This document shows positions 25,405 to 36,333 of a stretch of 64,000 bases of DNA, piece by piece. The stretch comes from Patescibacteria group bacterium. GTDB taxonomy: Bacteria > Patescibacteriota > Gracilibacteria > UBA1369. The stretch is taken from positions 186,001 to 250,000 of the forward strand of contig CAUJCM010000004.1 in NCBI GenBank assembly GCA_963169655.1. Reading direction: 5' to 3'. The notes beneath the pieces were generated by a model. It was not told the origin of the DNA. It worked only from the letters and a program-made list of their open reading frames with translations, and ran no database searches. Positions within the stretch are counted from its first letter, which is position 1. Each line of letters starts with the position of its first letter. The position numbers were made by a program, and so were the translations under genes.

Positions 25405-27816
25405 TTATTCTAGCTTTTTCTTTCCTTTATAGTAGATATATTGCATGGTCAAATAACCAAAGATTAAAGCTATGGTACCAAGTACCCAAGCCCAATCAAA
25501 AGTTAATTCTATTAAAAAGATTTCTAAAAATATAGTCATCAAGGCAAAACTACTTAAAATATAAGCCATAGTCCAGAACTTCTTTGTATCCCTAAACTCT
25601 GGCAAACTTCTTTCTGTGAAATGATTTAAAAGTAGGATTAAAGCAAAAATAAATAATAAACCAGCAAATAATACAATATTCGCTAATAAATTCTTAAAAC
25701 TTTCAGTAAGTTGTTGCTGACTAGCAATGAGTTTTAAAGCTAAGGGATGATAAATCCAAATTAAGAATGTAATAAAACTACCAAGGAAAAAAATAATTCT
25801 TCTTGATCTAAACAATCTTTGAACTTCTTCCACTCCATCAATATTTTCTAAATCACGACAAAGTAGAGAAATATATTTATAGTGTGTTGCTTTCATTGAA
25901 GTCTTAAAAATAAGCTTTTTTGAAAAAAAACCAGTTTTAACTTCACTTGAAAGTAATTCTATATTGTCTTTATATTTTTGAATAATATTAAGGACATTAA
26001 TTGGATTAACTACTTGCTTACCAATCAGACGTAAATTGAATTTAGTAGGTTTAACTTCCTTTATAGAAATTGCTTCTTTTGGAGAATGGCCTTTATATTT
26101 TGATTTTATGCCACTTTGAGTAAAAGAATTAACAACCTCAAGAGGAGAAATTGATCCCTCTGCTACATTAACAAAAATATCTTCAGTGGTTTGTATATTT
26201 AATGATGGGTGTGCTTCTGAAAGTAATTGTATTCTCCATTTTGGTAAACTGTTGATAACTCCTATTCCAGCACGGTCAAACTCTTTCTGTAATATTTTTC
26301 TTCCCAATTGGACTTTTGCTGGATAACTTTCTTTTTTAAAATAATCTTTAATTCTCTTGATAGCTATGGTTGTTTTGGCATAGTTAAGCCATTCATAACT
26401 AGGAGCTTTAGGATAATCAGTAGTGATAATTTTAACTATATCCCCTTTCTTTAAAATATAATCTAAGGATGTATTATGGCCATTCACTATGGCACACATT
26501 GCTCTGTGACCTACTTCTGTATGAATATTATATGCAAAATCAATTGCTGTTGAGCCGATAGGTAATTCGAGGATTTTACCATGAGGTGTAAGAACATTAA
26601 TACGATCTTTTAATAAACTATTTTTTAACTCATCTAAATACTTTGATTCAAAACTTTTATCTTGTTGAAACTGTAAAACTTCTTCAACCCAGCTAGCTCT
26701 TGTAGCAGTAGAGATGGGTTTTTTACCTTTATTTTCAAAATAACTAGCTGCAATACCATATTGTGCTTCATAGTGCATTTCGGTAGTTCGAATACAAAAT
26801 TTAGTTGTAATACCTTTAATCCCAAAAACTGTAGTATGAATACTTCTATATCCATTGGCTTTGGGTAGAGAAATATAATCTTTAAACTTAGATGGTTTCA
26901 TTTTATACAAGCTATGTACAATACCTAAAGATTGATAACACTGTGAAATTTCAGAAACGATGATATTAACAAATAAAATAGTTTCTATGTCTTCAATTTT
27001 CTGATTTTCTCGTTTCATTCTTTTGTAGGTTCTATAAAGATTTTCTTGATAAGAATAAACGATAGCATCAATATCATAATCTTTTAGTGATTTTTCAGTA
27101 TCAGAAACCATTTTGCTTAAATATTTCGAATTTTCCTTTTTAATTTCTTGTACTTTGTTCTTTAGATTTTTATAATCGTCAGGATATAAATGTAAAAAAC
27201 AGAGATCTTCTAGCTCCATTTGTATTTCCCTAATGCCAAGTAAATTTGCAATTGGAGTAAAAATTTCTAAAGTTTCTCTAGCTTTCCTTATTTTTTTTTC
27301 TGTGACATCCATGTATTCAAGAGTTCTCATATTATGGAGCCTGTCAGCTAATTTTATTAACATTGTTCTTGGATCTTCTGCAACATGAACAAAAAGTTTT
27401 TTCATACTTTCTATGTCTCTTTGTTGCATATCATGACGATAGTGAACTTTAGACAGTTTGGTAATCCCTTCAACCATATAAGCTATTTGCTTACCAAATC
27501 TTGTTTCAATATTTTCAAGAGTATAGGAAGTATCTTCAGGAACATCGTGTAATAAGGCTGCAATTAAAGTTGGCTCATCAGCATGAATTTGAGTTAATAT
27601 TTTAACTGTTTCAAATGGATGAATGATATATGGAAGATTCTCCTGTTTTCTTGTTTGTCCATGATGAGCAATAGTGGCAAAAACAAAAGCATCTTTAAAT
27701 TTTTTTTCGTTGAAGTCAGGGTTATAATCTTTAATAGTTTTAATTAAAGCATCTAAATCTACATTGTATTTATTTTTTAAATCAATAATTATATTTTCAG
27801 CTTCAATTAACTTCAT
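25405..27816 (-). CDS. Rel/SpoT homologue with degenerate synthetase and C-terminal membrane domain
   Basis: The 803-residue protein keeps the long RSH order. The HD hydrolase domain (about 30-180) looks intact: HHGQTRKQ, YIIHPFETV, LLHDVPEDT, IKLADRLHNMRTL. The synthetase-like domain (about 225-355) keeps YRSIHTTVFG and QIRT-like CIRTTEMHYEAQYGIAA. However, the usual FD before the R-x-x-R stretch aligns with ET/IL in EDIETILFVNIIV, and the Glu of EIQIRT aligns with Lys (TKFCIRT). TGS (about 408-470) and an ACT-like region follow. After residue 670 come four hydrophobic helices, which long RSH enzymes normally lack. A membrane-bound (p)ppGpp hydrolase is inferred. Confidence 0.85.
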   Translation of the reverse strand: MKLIEAENIIIDLKNKYNVDLDALIKTIKDYNPDFNEKKFKDAFVFATIAHHGQTRKQENLPYIIHPFETVKILTQIHADEPTLIAALLHDVPEDTSYTLENIETRFGKQIAYMVEGITKLSKVHYRHDMQQRDIESMKKLFVHVAEDPRTMLIKLADRLHNMRTLEYMDVTEKKIRKARETLEIFTPIANLLGIREIQMELEDLCFLHLYPDDYKNLKNKVQEIKKENSKYLSKMVSDTEKSLKDYDIDAIVYSYQENLYRTYKRMKRENQKIEDIETILFVNIIVSEISQCYQSLGIVHSLYKMKPSKFKDYISLPKANGYRSIHTTVFGIKGITTKFCIRTTEMHYEAQYGIAASYFENKGKKPISTATRASWVEEVLQFQQDKSFESKYLDELKNSLLKDRINVLTPHGKILELPIGSTAIDFAYNIHTEVGHRAMCAIVNGHNTSLDYILKKGDIVKIITTDYPKAPSYEWLNYAKTTIAIKRIKDYFKKESYPAKVQLGRKILQKEFDRAGIGVINSLPKWRIQLLSEAHPSLNIQTTEDIFVNVAEGSISPLEVVNSFTQSGIKSKYKGHSPKEAISIKEVKPTKFNLRLIGKQVVNPINVLNIIQKYKDNIELLSSEVKTGFFSKKLIFKTSMKATHYKYISLLCRDLENIDGVEEVQRLFRSRRIIFFLGSFITFLIWIYHPLALKLIASQQQLTESFKNLLANIVLFAGLLFIFALILLLNHFTERSLPEFRDTKKFWTMAYILSSFALMTIFLEIFLIELTFDWAWVLGTIALIFGYLTMQYIYYKGKKKLE

Positions 27817-27890
27817 ATATATTGGTTGAATCTATAAATATATTAACATAATTAAGCTAAATCTAAAACTTTTCTATGATTTCAAACTGA

Positions 27891-28958
27891 TTATAAAATT
27901 GTGGCAGATCCGAGGCAAAGTCCTTCTGCATAAAATACTGCAAATTGACCAGGAGCAAAGCCTTGGTCTGAACCTGAAATTTGTACCGTCAATAAATCCT
28001 GATCAAGTATTTTGCAATCATAAATATTCTCTCCATGTCTAACTTTGACTTTTAAATTTTTTAACTGATTATCTCCAGGCTTTTCAGTAATCCAATGTAT
28101 TTGTCCAATGCTGAAATGGTTTCTTGGCTGTGATTCAAAATAATGATTAGAAATAAAAACTTGATTCTTTGGTATGTCTTTTTTAACTATATACCATGGC
28201 CCTCCGCTCAATTTAATCCCCTTTCTTTGTCCAATAGTATAAAAATAATAACCTTGATGTTCTCCTACTACTTTTCCAGTATTAATATCAATAAGTTCTC
28301 CTTTTTTTTCACCCAAATGATATTTCACAAAATCATTGTATTTAATTTTGCCTAGAAAGCAGATTCCTTGACTATCTTTACGATTAAAATTTGGTAAATT
28401 AAAATTTTTAGCTAATTCTCTTACTTCAGATTTTAGGTATGGACCTAATGGAAAAATGACTTTTTTAAGCTGATGATGACTTAAATTTGCTAAAAAGTAT
28501 GTTTGATCTTTAAAAGAGTCTTTAGCCATTTTTAAAAAGTGTTTTTCTGATGAATTTTCATTTTTGGGAATTATTAATTTATCTGCATAATGCCCACTAG
28601 CAACTAAATCAAAATTGTTATTTATTACTTCAAGAAATTTTCCAAACTTAATTTGGGAATTGCATAAAAAATCTGAATTTGGAGTTCTACCTGCTCTAAT
28701 TTCATCTAAGGCATATCCAACAACTTCTTGATGATACTCTTTTTGAAAATTAATAATCTCTAATGGAATATTGCTTTGACTACAAATTTGTTGTACAAAA
28801 TCTAAATCTTCTTCCCATGGGCAATCACCCAAAAAACTAAGCTCATCTTCTAGCCATATTTTTAAATAAAATGCTGTAATATCATGTCCTTCCGCCTGTA
28901 ATAATTTTAAGGCAACTGAACTATCTACCCCTCCCGATACTAAAACTGCAATTTTCAC
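27891..28958 (-). CDS. mnmA: tRNA-specific 2-thiouridylase MnmA
   Basis: It thiolates U34 of tRNAs for Lys, Glu and Gln. The PP-loop is VLVSGGVDSSVALKLL at the N-terminus. The first catalytic Cys lies in GRTPNSDFLCNSQIKFGKFL and the second in DSQGICFLGKIKYNDF. The C-terminal region has the beta-barrel sequences GQRKGIKLSGGPWYIVKK and GFAPGQFAVFY. The 355 residues are a normal length. No sulfur-relay partner lies nearby. Confidence 0.93.
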   Translation of the reverse strand: MKIAVLVSGGVDSSVALKLLQAEGHDITAFYLKIWLEDELSFLGDCPWEEDLDFVQQICSQSNIPLEIINFQKEYHQEVVGYALDEIRAGRTPNSDFLCNSQIKFGKFLEVINNNFDLVASGHYADKLIIPKNENSSEKHFLKMAKDSFKDQTYFLANLSHHQLKKVIFPLGPYLKSEVRELAKNFNLPNFNRKDSQGICFLGKIKYNDFVKYHLGEKKGELIDINTGKVVGEHQGYYFYTIGQRKGIKLSGGPWYIVKKDIPKNQVFISNHYFESQPRNHFSIGQIHWITEKPGDNQLKNLKVKVRHGENIYDCKILDQDLLTVQISGSDQGFAPGQFAVFYAEGLCLGSATIL

Positions 28959-29059
28959 TATTAAAGTTTTTAAAGATGTTGAAAGTATTAATAACCTTTA
29001 ATTTAAAAGTCAAATAATCAAATTCTTCTTAATTAAATTGAAAGTAATAACTATTTTTA

Positions 29060-30037
29060 TTAACTCACTGAAATCGGCCTTGCTAACACAATCAAACGAT
29101 TTAAATCAGTTCCTACAGGAGTACAAGTAATTAATGTAAGTCGAGTTTCACCTGATTGTGTTAAAACTTCAATTTCACTAGGTTTAACTACTTTTTTTGA
29201 ATATACTTGATAAACATATTTTTTTTGATTGTGATAAACGACAACTTGATCACCAACATTTACTTGATGAAGTAAGGCAAATACATCTTTAAAACGTCCT
29301 GGATCCCAGGGAAAATAAGAACTATGACCAGTGACAACAACATTTCCTTTTTCCCCTGGATAAGCTGTTCCTGGATAATGAACCACACCAAATCTCAAGG
29401 CATCTTGAACCTGGTTTTCTAATGCTTTCCAATCTTTTCTAATCAATGCATCAGTAGAAATTTGAACTATTGGAACGTTTTGGCTAATTCTCGGAATTAT
29501 AACTCTGTCATCGGGAGGTGCTATTTCCATACTTAAAGGTGGAATCTGTTTTTTTGCTTGAGTAGTATTAATTGCAATTGGGAGTGGTTTTTGTCCTTCT
29601 TTAGAAGCATTTTGCTGAGCTATAAGCTCTTGTTGGCTATATGGGTTTTGATTAAACTCTCCTCTTAGTTGATTTAATTTAGTAAGAAATAATTGACTGT
29701 AAGAAGTGAAATTTAAAATAAAAAAGAAAATAGTAAAAATAATTGCAGACACACTAATAAACTCTAAAGTATGCCATATTTTATTAAAAACCTTATTTTG
29801 CTTCTTAACAGTTCTAGGCTTTTGATTATTTAAGTTAGAATTATTGTCTGGTACACTAGAAGATGCGATTTGAGATGAAGTATTAGGTGAAGTTTTATTT
29901 TGATTCTGAACTTCTACAGTTTCTCCTTTTTTAGCACCTAAATTAAAAATAATTTCTCCATCTTGAATAGGAATTTTACGGGATGGTTTTTTGGGATTTT
30001 GATCCTTAATGTCACCAAATTTATATTCTGACATCAA
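29060..30037 (-). CDS. Membrane-bound sortase
   Basis: The 325-residue protein has a Gln/Asn-rich cytoplasmic N-terminus (about 1-88), a transmembrane helix at about 92-110 (SVSAIIFTIFFFILNF), and a sortase domain from about 180. The catalytic His is in VVTGHSSYFPWDPGRFKD, Cys in RLTLITCTPVGTD, and Arg in LNRLIVLARP. The triad is complete, and class D/E-like spacing is suggested. It would join LPXTG-like proteins to a cell-surface acceptor; the LAKTG protein at 21291 is the only obvious substrate in the window. It is the last gene of a three-gene operon. Confidence 0.88.
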   Translation of the reverse strand: MMSEYKFGDIKDQNPKKPSRKIPIQDGEIIFNLGAKKGETVEVQNQNKTSPNTSSQIASSSVPDNNSNLNNQKPRTVKKQNKVFNKIWHTLEFISVSAIIFTIFFFILNFTSYSQLFLTKLNQLRGEFNQNPYSQQELIAQQNASKEGQKPLPIAINTTQAKKQIPPLSMEIAPPDDRVIIPRISQNVPIVQISTDALIRKDWKALENQVQDALRFGVVHYPGTAYPGEKGNVVVTGHSSYFPWDPGRFKDVFALLHQVNVGDQVVVYHNQKKYVYQVYSKKVVKPSEIEVLTQSGETRLTLITCTPVGTDLNRLIVLARPISVS

Positions 30038-30044
30038 AAACTAA

Positions 30045-30656
30045 TTAAATATCACTTAATTTAGCAAGCAATTCAGCTTCTTCAGCTTGTTCTTGTTCTT
30101 TACTTTTTGCTTCAGCTTCTCTCAATGATTTAGATTTTTCTTTTGTTTCAAATTCTTTCCATTCAATTAAATGTTTTTCATTTAATCGATTTAATTCATT
30201 TTCATATTCTTTGTCTAATTCAGCTAATTGATTCTTTTCAGTAGCTAAAATATTTCTGAACTTCTCGACTTGCTCAGGAGTCATTATTGGTAAAATTTGA
30301 AACCAATATTGTCTTTCTTGATCATCCATTGATTCAGTAGTTTTGATAAGATCTACTAAATCTGAATATTTTTCCATAACCATTTTAGGTATGGCAAATT
30401 TTTCTGGCTGAATATTACCTGCACTATTTTCTGTACCTTCAGTTAAATCAAAAGCTCTTCTATTTGTATTTACAGTATTAGTTTGAGATGTTGTGGAATC
30501 TACTGGAGCTGGAGTAGTTGATGATGTAGTAGAGCTATTTGCTGAACCTGTTGTTTGATTGGAAGTAGTTGATGATGTACTAGAATTAGCAGTATTTTGA
30601 AGGCCTGCAATTACAATATCATCATTTGTTTGGGTATTTTGTGGGTCGTTTTGCAT
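30045..30656 (-). CDS. Uncharacterised coiled-coil protein, paralogue of the protein at 8985
   Basis: The 203-residue protein has a Ser/Thr/Asn-rich disordered N-terminus (about 1-80), a helical core (MDDQERQYWFQILPIMTPEQ and VEKFRNILATEKNQLAELD) and a long charged coiled coil. The core aligns without gaps to the protein at 8985. There is no signal peptide. It lies seven bases upstream of the sortase gene. Function unknown; a link to the sortase or envelope is inferred only from position. Confidence 0.6.
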   Translation of the reverse strand: MQNDPQNTQTNDDIVIAGLQNTANSSTSSTTSNQTTGSANSSTTSSTTPAPVDSTTSQTNTVNTNRRAFDLTEGTENSAGNIQPEKFAIPKMVMEKYSDLVDLIKTTESMDDQERQYWFQILPIMTPEQVEKFRNILATEKNQLAELDKEYENELNRLNEKHLIEWKEFETKEKSKSLREAEAKSKEQEQAEEAELLAKLSDI

Positions 30657-30715
30657 ATTTTTATTTTTTCTATCCTTTTATTTTACCATTTTTATGAGAT
30701 TTTTTAAAGGGTAAA

Positions 30716-31222
30716 TTAAATGATAAATACATCCCCCTCAATATTTTCAATACCTTCTTTTGCTATTCTTAAAGACTGTACTAAATTTAAAATTTGATAA
30801 CTATCTTTGTCACCACTATCCCATAGCTTCTTAATAGCTCTAATTTTATTTAATATTATTAAAATATCATAATCAGCTTTTGCTTTATGAGTAGATGATA
30901 AATTGTTATAAACAGATAAATTTAATAAAGAGGATGGGGTAAATAGCTTGATAGTTCCACTTTCTATCTTTTTTATTAACTCTTCTAAAAATTGAAGATC
31001 TTTTGGATCTGATTGAAATTTTTTATCGGAAATAGGTAAAGGCTTATTTAACATTTGCTGAATTTCGGGAGCAATATCACCAGTAACTGACAAGCTTCCT
31101 TCTAAATAAGCTTTTCTTATTAAAAATAACACTTTTTGACCTTCATTTTTAATTAATAAAGGTTGTCCATTTAAACTCATTTCAATATTATTTTCTTTTT
31201 GCTGTTTGTTAGGAAAAACCAT
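30716..31222 (-). CDS. Uncharacterised protein, first gene of the sortase operon
   Basis: The 168-residue protein has no signal peptide or membrane segment and no family I recognise. It is mixed alpha/beta and then alpha, with VLFLIRKAYLEGSLSVTGDI and LNKIRAIKKLWDSGDKDSYQ as distinctive stretches. The gap to the next gene is 59 bases, so co-transcription is likely but not certain. Confidence 0.5.
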   Translation of the reverse strand: MVFPNKQQKENNIEMSLNGQPLLIKNEGQKVLFLIRKAYLEGSLSVTGDIAPEIQQMLNKPLPISDKKFQSDPKDLQFLEELIKKIESGTIKLFTPSSLLNLSVYNNLSSTHKAKADYDILIILNKIRAIKKLWDSGDKDSYQILNLVQSLRIAKEGIENIEGDVFII

Positions 31223-31303
31223 AGAATAAATTGCATTAAACTAATATTATTTTAGCATATTAAATTCAAATATTGAAAGCAAACTGGTTTTTGATTAAAG
31301 TAA

Positions 31304-33385
<2,082 letters not shown>

Positions 33386-33394
33386 TTAATTTAT

Positions 33395-34519
33395 ATGGTT
33401 TTAAAACAACAAAAAAATATCAAGGTGGCAATTGTTGCCGAGTTATTAATCAGGCTTGGAGGAGCAGAAAGAGTAGTTAAATCTTTAATGGAGATTTATC
33501 CTGAAGCCAAAATTTTTACTCTTTTGTATGATGAAGAAAAATGTGGTAATGATTTTCCAAAAGATAAAATTCAAACTTCCTTTTTACAAAAATTTCCAAA
33601 ATTTATCCGTAAAAGATATAGATGGCTAATCAAATTGATGCCGTATGCAATTGAGTCTTTTGATTTTACAGATTATGATTTGGTAATTAGTTCAAGTTCA
33701 GCTTTCGCTCATGGAGCTTTAACAAGTTCTGAAACTTTACATATTTGCTATTGTCATTCACCAATGCGTTATGCCTGGGATTATTCACATCAATATTTAA
33801 ATGATAAGTGGTTTAATCCAATAAAAAGATTTTTTGCAAGAAGGGCAATAGAAAAGATTAGGATTTGGGATAGAGTAGCTGCTGATAGAGTAGATTTTTA
33901 TGTAGCTAATTCTAAACATGTTCAAAAAAGAATTGAAAAATATTATAGATTACCCTCAGAAGTTATTTATCCTCCAGTTAATGTAGATAAGTTTCAATAC
34001 AATAACTCTTCAAAAGATTATTTTATTATTATTTCTACTTTAACTTCTTATAAAAAAATTGATTTAGCCATTAACTTGTTTAATAAGATTGGGAAAAAAT
34101 TAATAATTGTTGGAGATGGACCAGAAAGAGAATTTTTGGAAAGTATTGCTGGAGAAAACATTGAATTTAAGGGTAGGATTAGTGATTTAGAGGTACAAAA
34201 ATTACTAGAAGAAAGTAAAGGTTTGATATTTCCTTCTGAAGAGGATTTCGGTATTAGTATGATTGAGGCAATGGCAGCTGGAAGACCTGTATTGGCCTAT
34301 AAAGCTGGGGGTGCTTTAGAATTTATTGAAGCTGGAATTAATGGAGAGTTTTTTAATGAACAAAATTTAGCTTCAATGGAAGATGCTTTAGCTAGATTAA
34401 TAAATAATGAAAATAAATATTCACGAGAGATCATAAGAACAAAAGCCGAAAAATTTTCAGAAGAAATATTTAAAAATAAAATACAAAAATTTATAAATGA
34501 AAAAATTAAGGCTTATTAA
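33395..34519 (+). CDS. Family 4 glycosyltransferase
   Basis: The 374-residue GT-B enzyme has an N-terminal acceptor domain with AELLIRLGGAERVVKSLMEI and YCHSPMRYAWDYSHQYL, and a C-terminal donor domain with KLIIVGDGPEREFLE, IEFKGRISDLEVQKLLEES and the signature FPSEEDFGISMIEAMAAGRP. The motif order matches mannosyltransferase-like GT4 enzymes of polysaccharide synthesis. It starts nine bases after ligA and is probably transcribed with it, without a functional link. Confidence 0.82.
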   Translation: MVLKQQKNIKVAIVAELLIRLGGAERVVKSLMEIYPEAKIFTLLYDEEKCGNDFPKDKIQTSFLQKFPKFIRKRYRWLIKLMPYAIESFDFTDYDLVISSSSAFAHGALTSSETLHICYCHSPMRYAWDYSHQYLNDKWFNPIKRFFARRAIEKIRIWDRVAADRVDFYVANSKHVQKRIEKYYRLPSEVIYPPVNVDKFQYNNSSKDYFIIISTLTSYKKIDLAINLFNKIGKKLIIVGDGPEREFLESIAGENIEFKGRISDLEVQKLLEESKGLIFPSEEDFGISMIEAMAAGRPVLAYKAGGALEFIEAGINGEFFNEQNLASMEDALARLINNENKYSREIIRTKAEKFSEEIFKNKIQKFINEKIKAY

Positions 34520-34631
34520 TAAAGTAAATCTATATTTATTAATTGATAGGCAATATTTTCGTTTAATAAGCAATTTTTAAATTCAGTAAAATAAGATATT
34601 TTACTACTATAAAATTTCACCATTTTAAAGG

Positions 34632-36152
34632 ATGTCTTTATATAGAAAATATCGACCTAAAAATTTTTCATCTTTAATTGGTCAAAACCATATTAAAACG
34701 ACATTATTAAATGCTATTTTGTCTAATCAGCTGGCTCATGCCTATTTATTTGCTGGACCTCGTGGAACAGGAAAAACTTCTACAGCCAGATTACTTGCTA
34801 AAGCCATAAATATAGAGGGAATGACTGAGCAAGGAGAGTTTGAAGAAAGTGATTTGACTCAAGATATAGATCAAGGAAGACTCATTGATATTATTGAAAT
34901 TGATGCGGCATCAAACCGCGGTATTGATGAAATGAGAGATTTAAAAGAGAAAATTAATTATTCCCCTACTCGTGTAAAAAATAAGGTTTATATTATTGAT
35001 GAAGTGCATATGTTAACAAAAGAAGCATTTAATGCACTTTTAAAGACCTTGGAAGAACCACCTAGTTTTGTATATTTTATTTTAGCAACAACGGAAATTC
35101 ATAAAGTGCCAGAAACGATTATTTCGAGATGCCAAAGATTTGATTTTAGAAGAATAACTGATGAGAATATTATTGAAAGGTTAAAAGAAGTAGCGACAGC
35201 AGAAAATATTAAGGTGGAAGAAGAGGCATTAAAAATTATTGCAAAACAAGCACGTGGAGGACTTCGAAATGCTTTAACTTTGTTAGAACAATTTATCTTT
35301 AATGGAAAAGTAGAAACTGAACAAGTTAAAAAGCTACTTGGTATCAGTAATTTACAAGCTTGTGAGGATATTTATGGTTTATTAGAAAGTTGTCAGACAA
35401 ATTTAGCTATTGAAAAACTAAATCTTTTATTTGATGTTGGTGTGGATTTACAACAATTCAATAAGGATTTTTTAGATTTTTTGAGGAATCAAATGATTGA
35501 AAATATTCGAGAAAATAATCATCAAAAAACTTTAAGGATTTTGGAGATACTTGAGTACTTCCAAGAATCTTATGAAAAACTAAAATACTCTTATATTCCT
35601 GAACTACCTCTGGAGGTTGCAATCGTTAAATCTTGCCTTGGAAAAAACCAGAAAATAGATCAGGGCTCAAAAAAAAAGCCTGATATAACCGAAGAAATTA
35701 AAGCTGATGAACAGGCAGTGGAAAGTATACCAAATACTCAAGCTAATGAAGAGAATAATACAGAAATTAGTATAGAAAAAATATCAGACACAAAATATAC
35801 AGATTTAACTTTAGATCAAATTACTGCAAAATGGCATCAGGTTTTAGGAAGGGTTAACACTCCTTTAACTAAAAGATGCTTAATGGCAGGAAAACCAGTT
35901 GAATCTTCGCAAGGTAAAGTAGTTTTGGCTTTTAGTAGTAATTTTCATAAAGATAAATTTTTTGCTAATGAAGTCTTAGTAGAAAGTGAAGAAGCTTTCT
36001 TACAAGAATTTAATCAAAGAATAGCTTTTGACGGCATTATTGATGCAAGTTTATTTGGAGATGCAGTTGGTCTTGAGTCTAATAAAAAAGATCAAGTACA
36101 AGGAAATGTAAATTCAGCTTTAGCTGTGTTTGGAGGAGAAATTGTAAATTAA
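34632..36152 (+). CDS. dnaX: DNA polymerase III subunit gamma/tau
   Basis: It is the clamp-loader ATPase of the replicase. The 506 residues begin MSLYRKYRPKNFSSLIGQ. Walker A is AGPRGTGKTSTARLLAKA, Walker B IIDEVHMLTKEAFNALLK, and sensor 1 is around FILATTEIHKVPETIISRC. The zinc module that normally follows Walker A with four Cys is absent; the stretch AINIEGMTEQGEFEESDLTQ has none. The C-terminal part (about 380-506) resembles a tau-like domain. The start has AAAGG directly before ATG. No recR or YbaB-like gene follows. Confidence 0.93.
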   Translation: MSLYRKYRPKNFSSLIGQNHIKTTLLNAILSNQLAHAYLFAGPRGTGKTSTARLLAKAINIEGMTEQGEFEESDLTQDIDQGRLIDIIEIDAASNRGIDEMRDLKEKINYSPTRVKNKVYIIDEVHMLTKEAFNALLKTLEEPPSFVYFILATTEIHKVPETIISRCQRFDFRRITDENIIERLKEVATAENIKVEEEALKIIAKQARGGLRNALTLLEQFIFNGKVETEQVKKLLGISNLQACEDIYGLLESCQTNLAIEKLNLLFDVGVDLQQFNKDFLDFLRNQMIENIRENNHQKTLRILEILEYFQESYEKLKYSYIPELPLEVAIVKSCLGKNQKIDQGSKKKPDITEEIKADEQAVESIPNTQANEENNTEISIEKISDTKYTDLTLDQITAKWHQVLGRVNTPLTKRCLMAGKPVESSQGKVVLAFSSNFHKDKFFANEVLVESEEAFLQEFNQRIAFDGIIDASLFGDAVGLESNKKDQVQGNVNSALAVFGGEIVN

Positions 36153-36289
36153 GATGGTGACGTCAGATTTAAAGTAGAGCAAGCATAAACTAAGAGGGTA
36201 AGAAATTAAGAGAGAGTCGTAAACCAAAAGAATGTGGTACTTAAATTTAGAAAAAGTGTAAATAAAATATCGAAATATAAATAAAATAA

Positions 36290-36317
36290 AAAAGCGAGAT
36301 TTAAATCTCGCTTTTTT
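36290..36317. terminator. Bidirectional rho-independent terminator
   Basis: A perfect palindrome, GCGAGATTT / AAATCTCGC (36294-36302 with 36303-36311), is flanked by A and T runs. It separates the convergent dnaX and pnp genes. Confidence 0.8.
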
Positions 36318-36333
36318 ATTAAAATCACTAATT

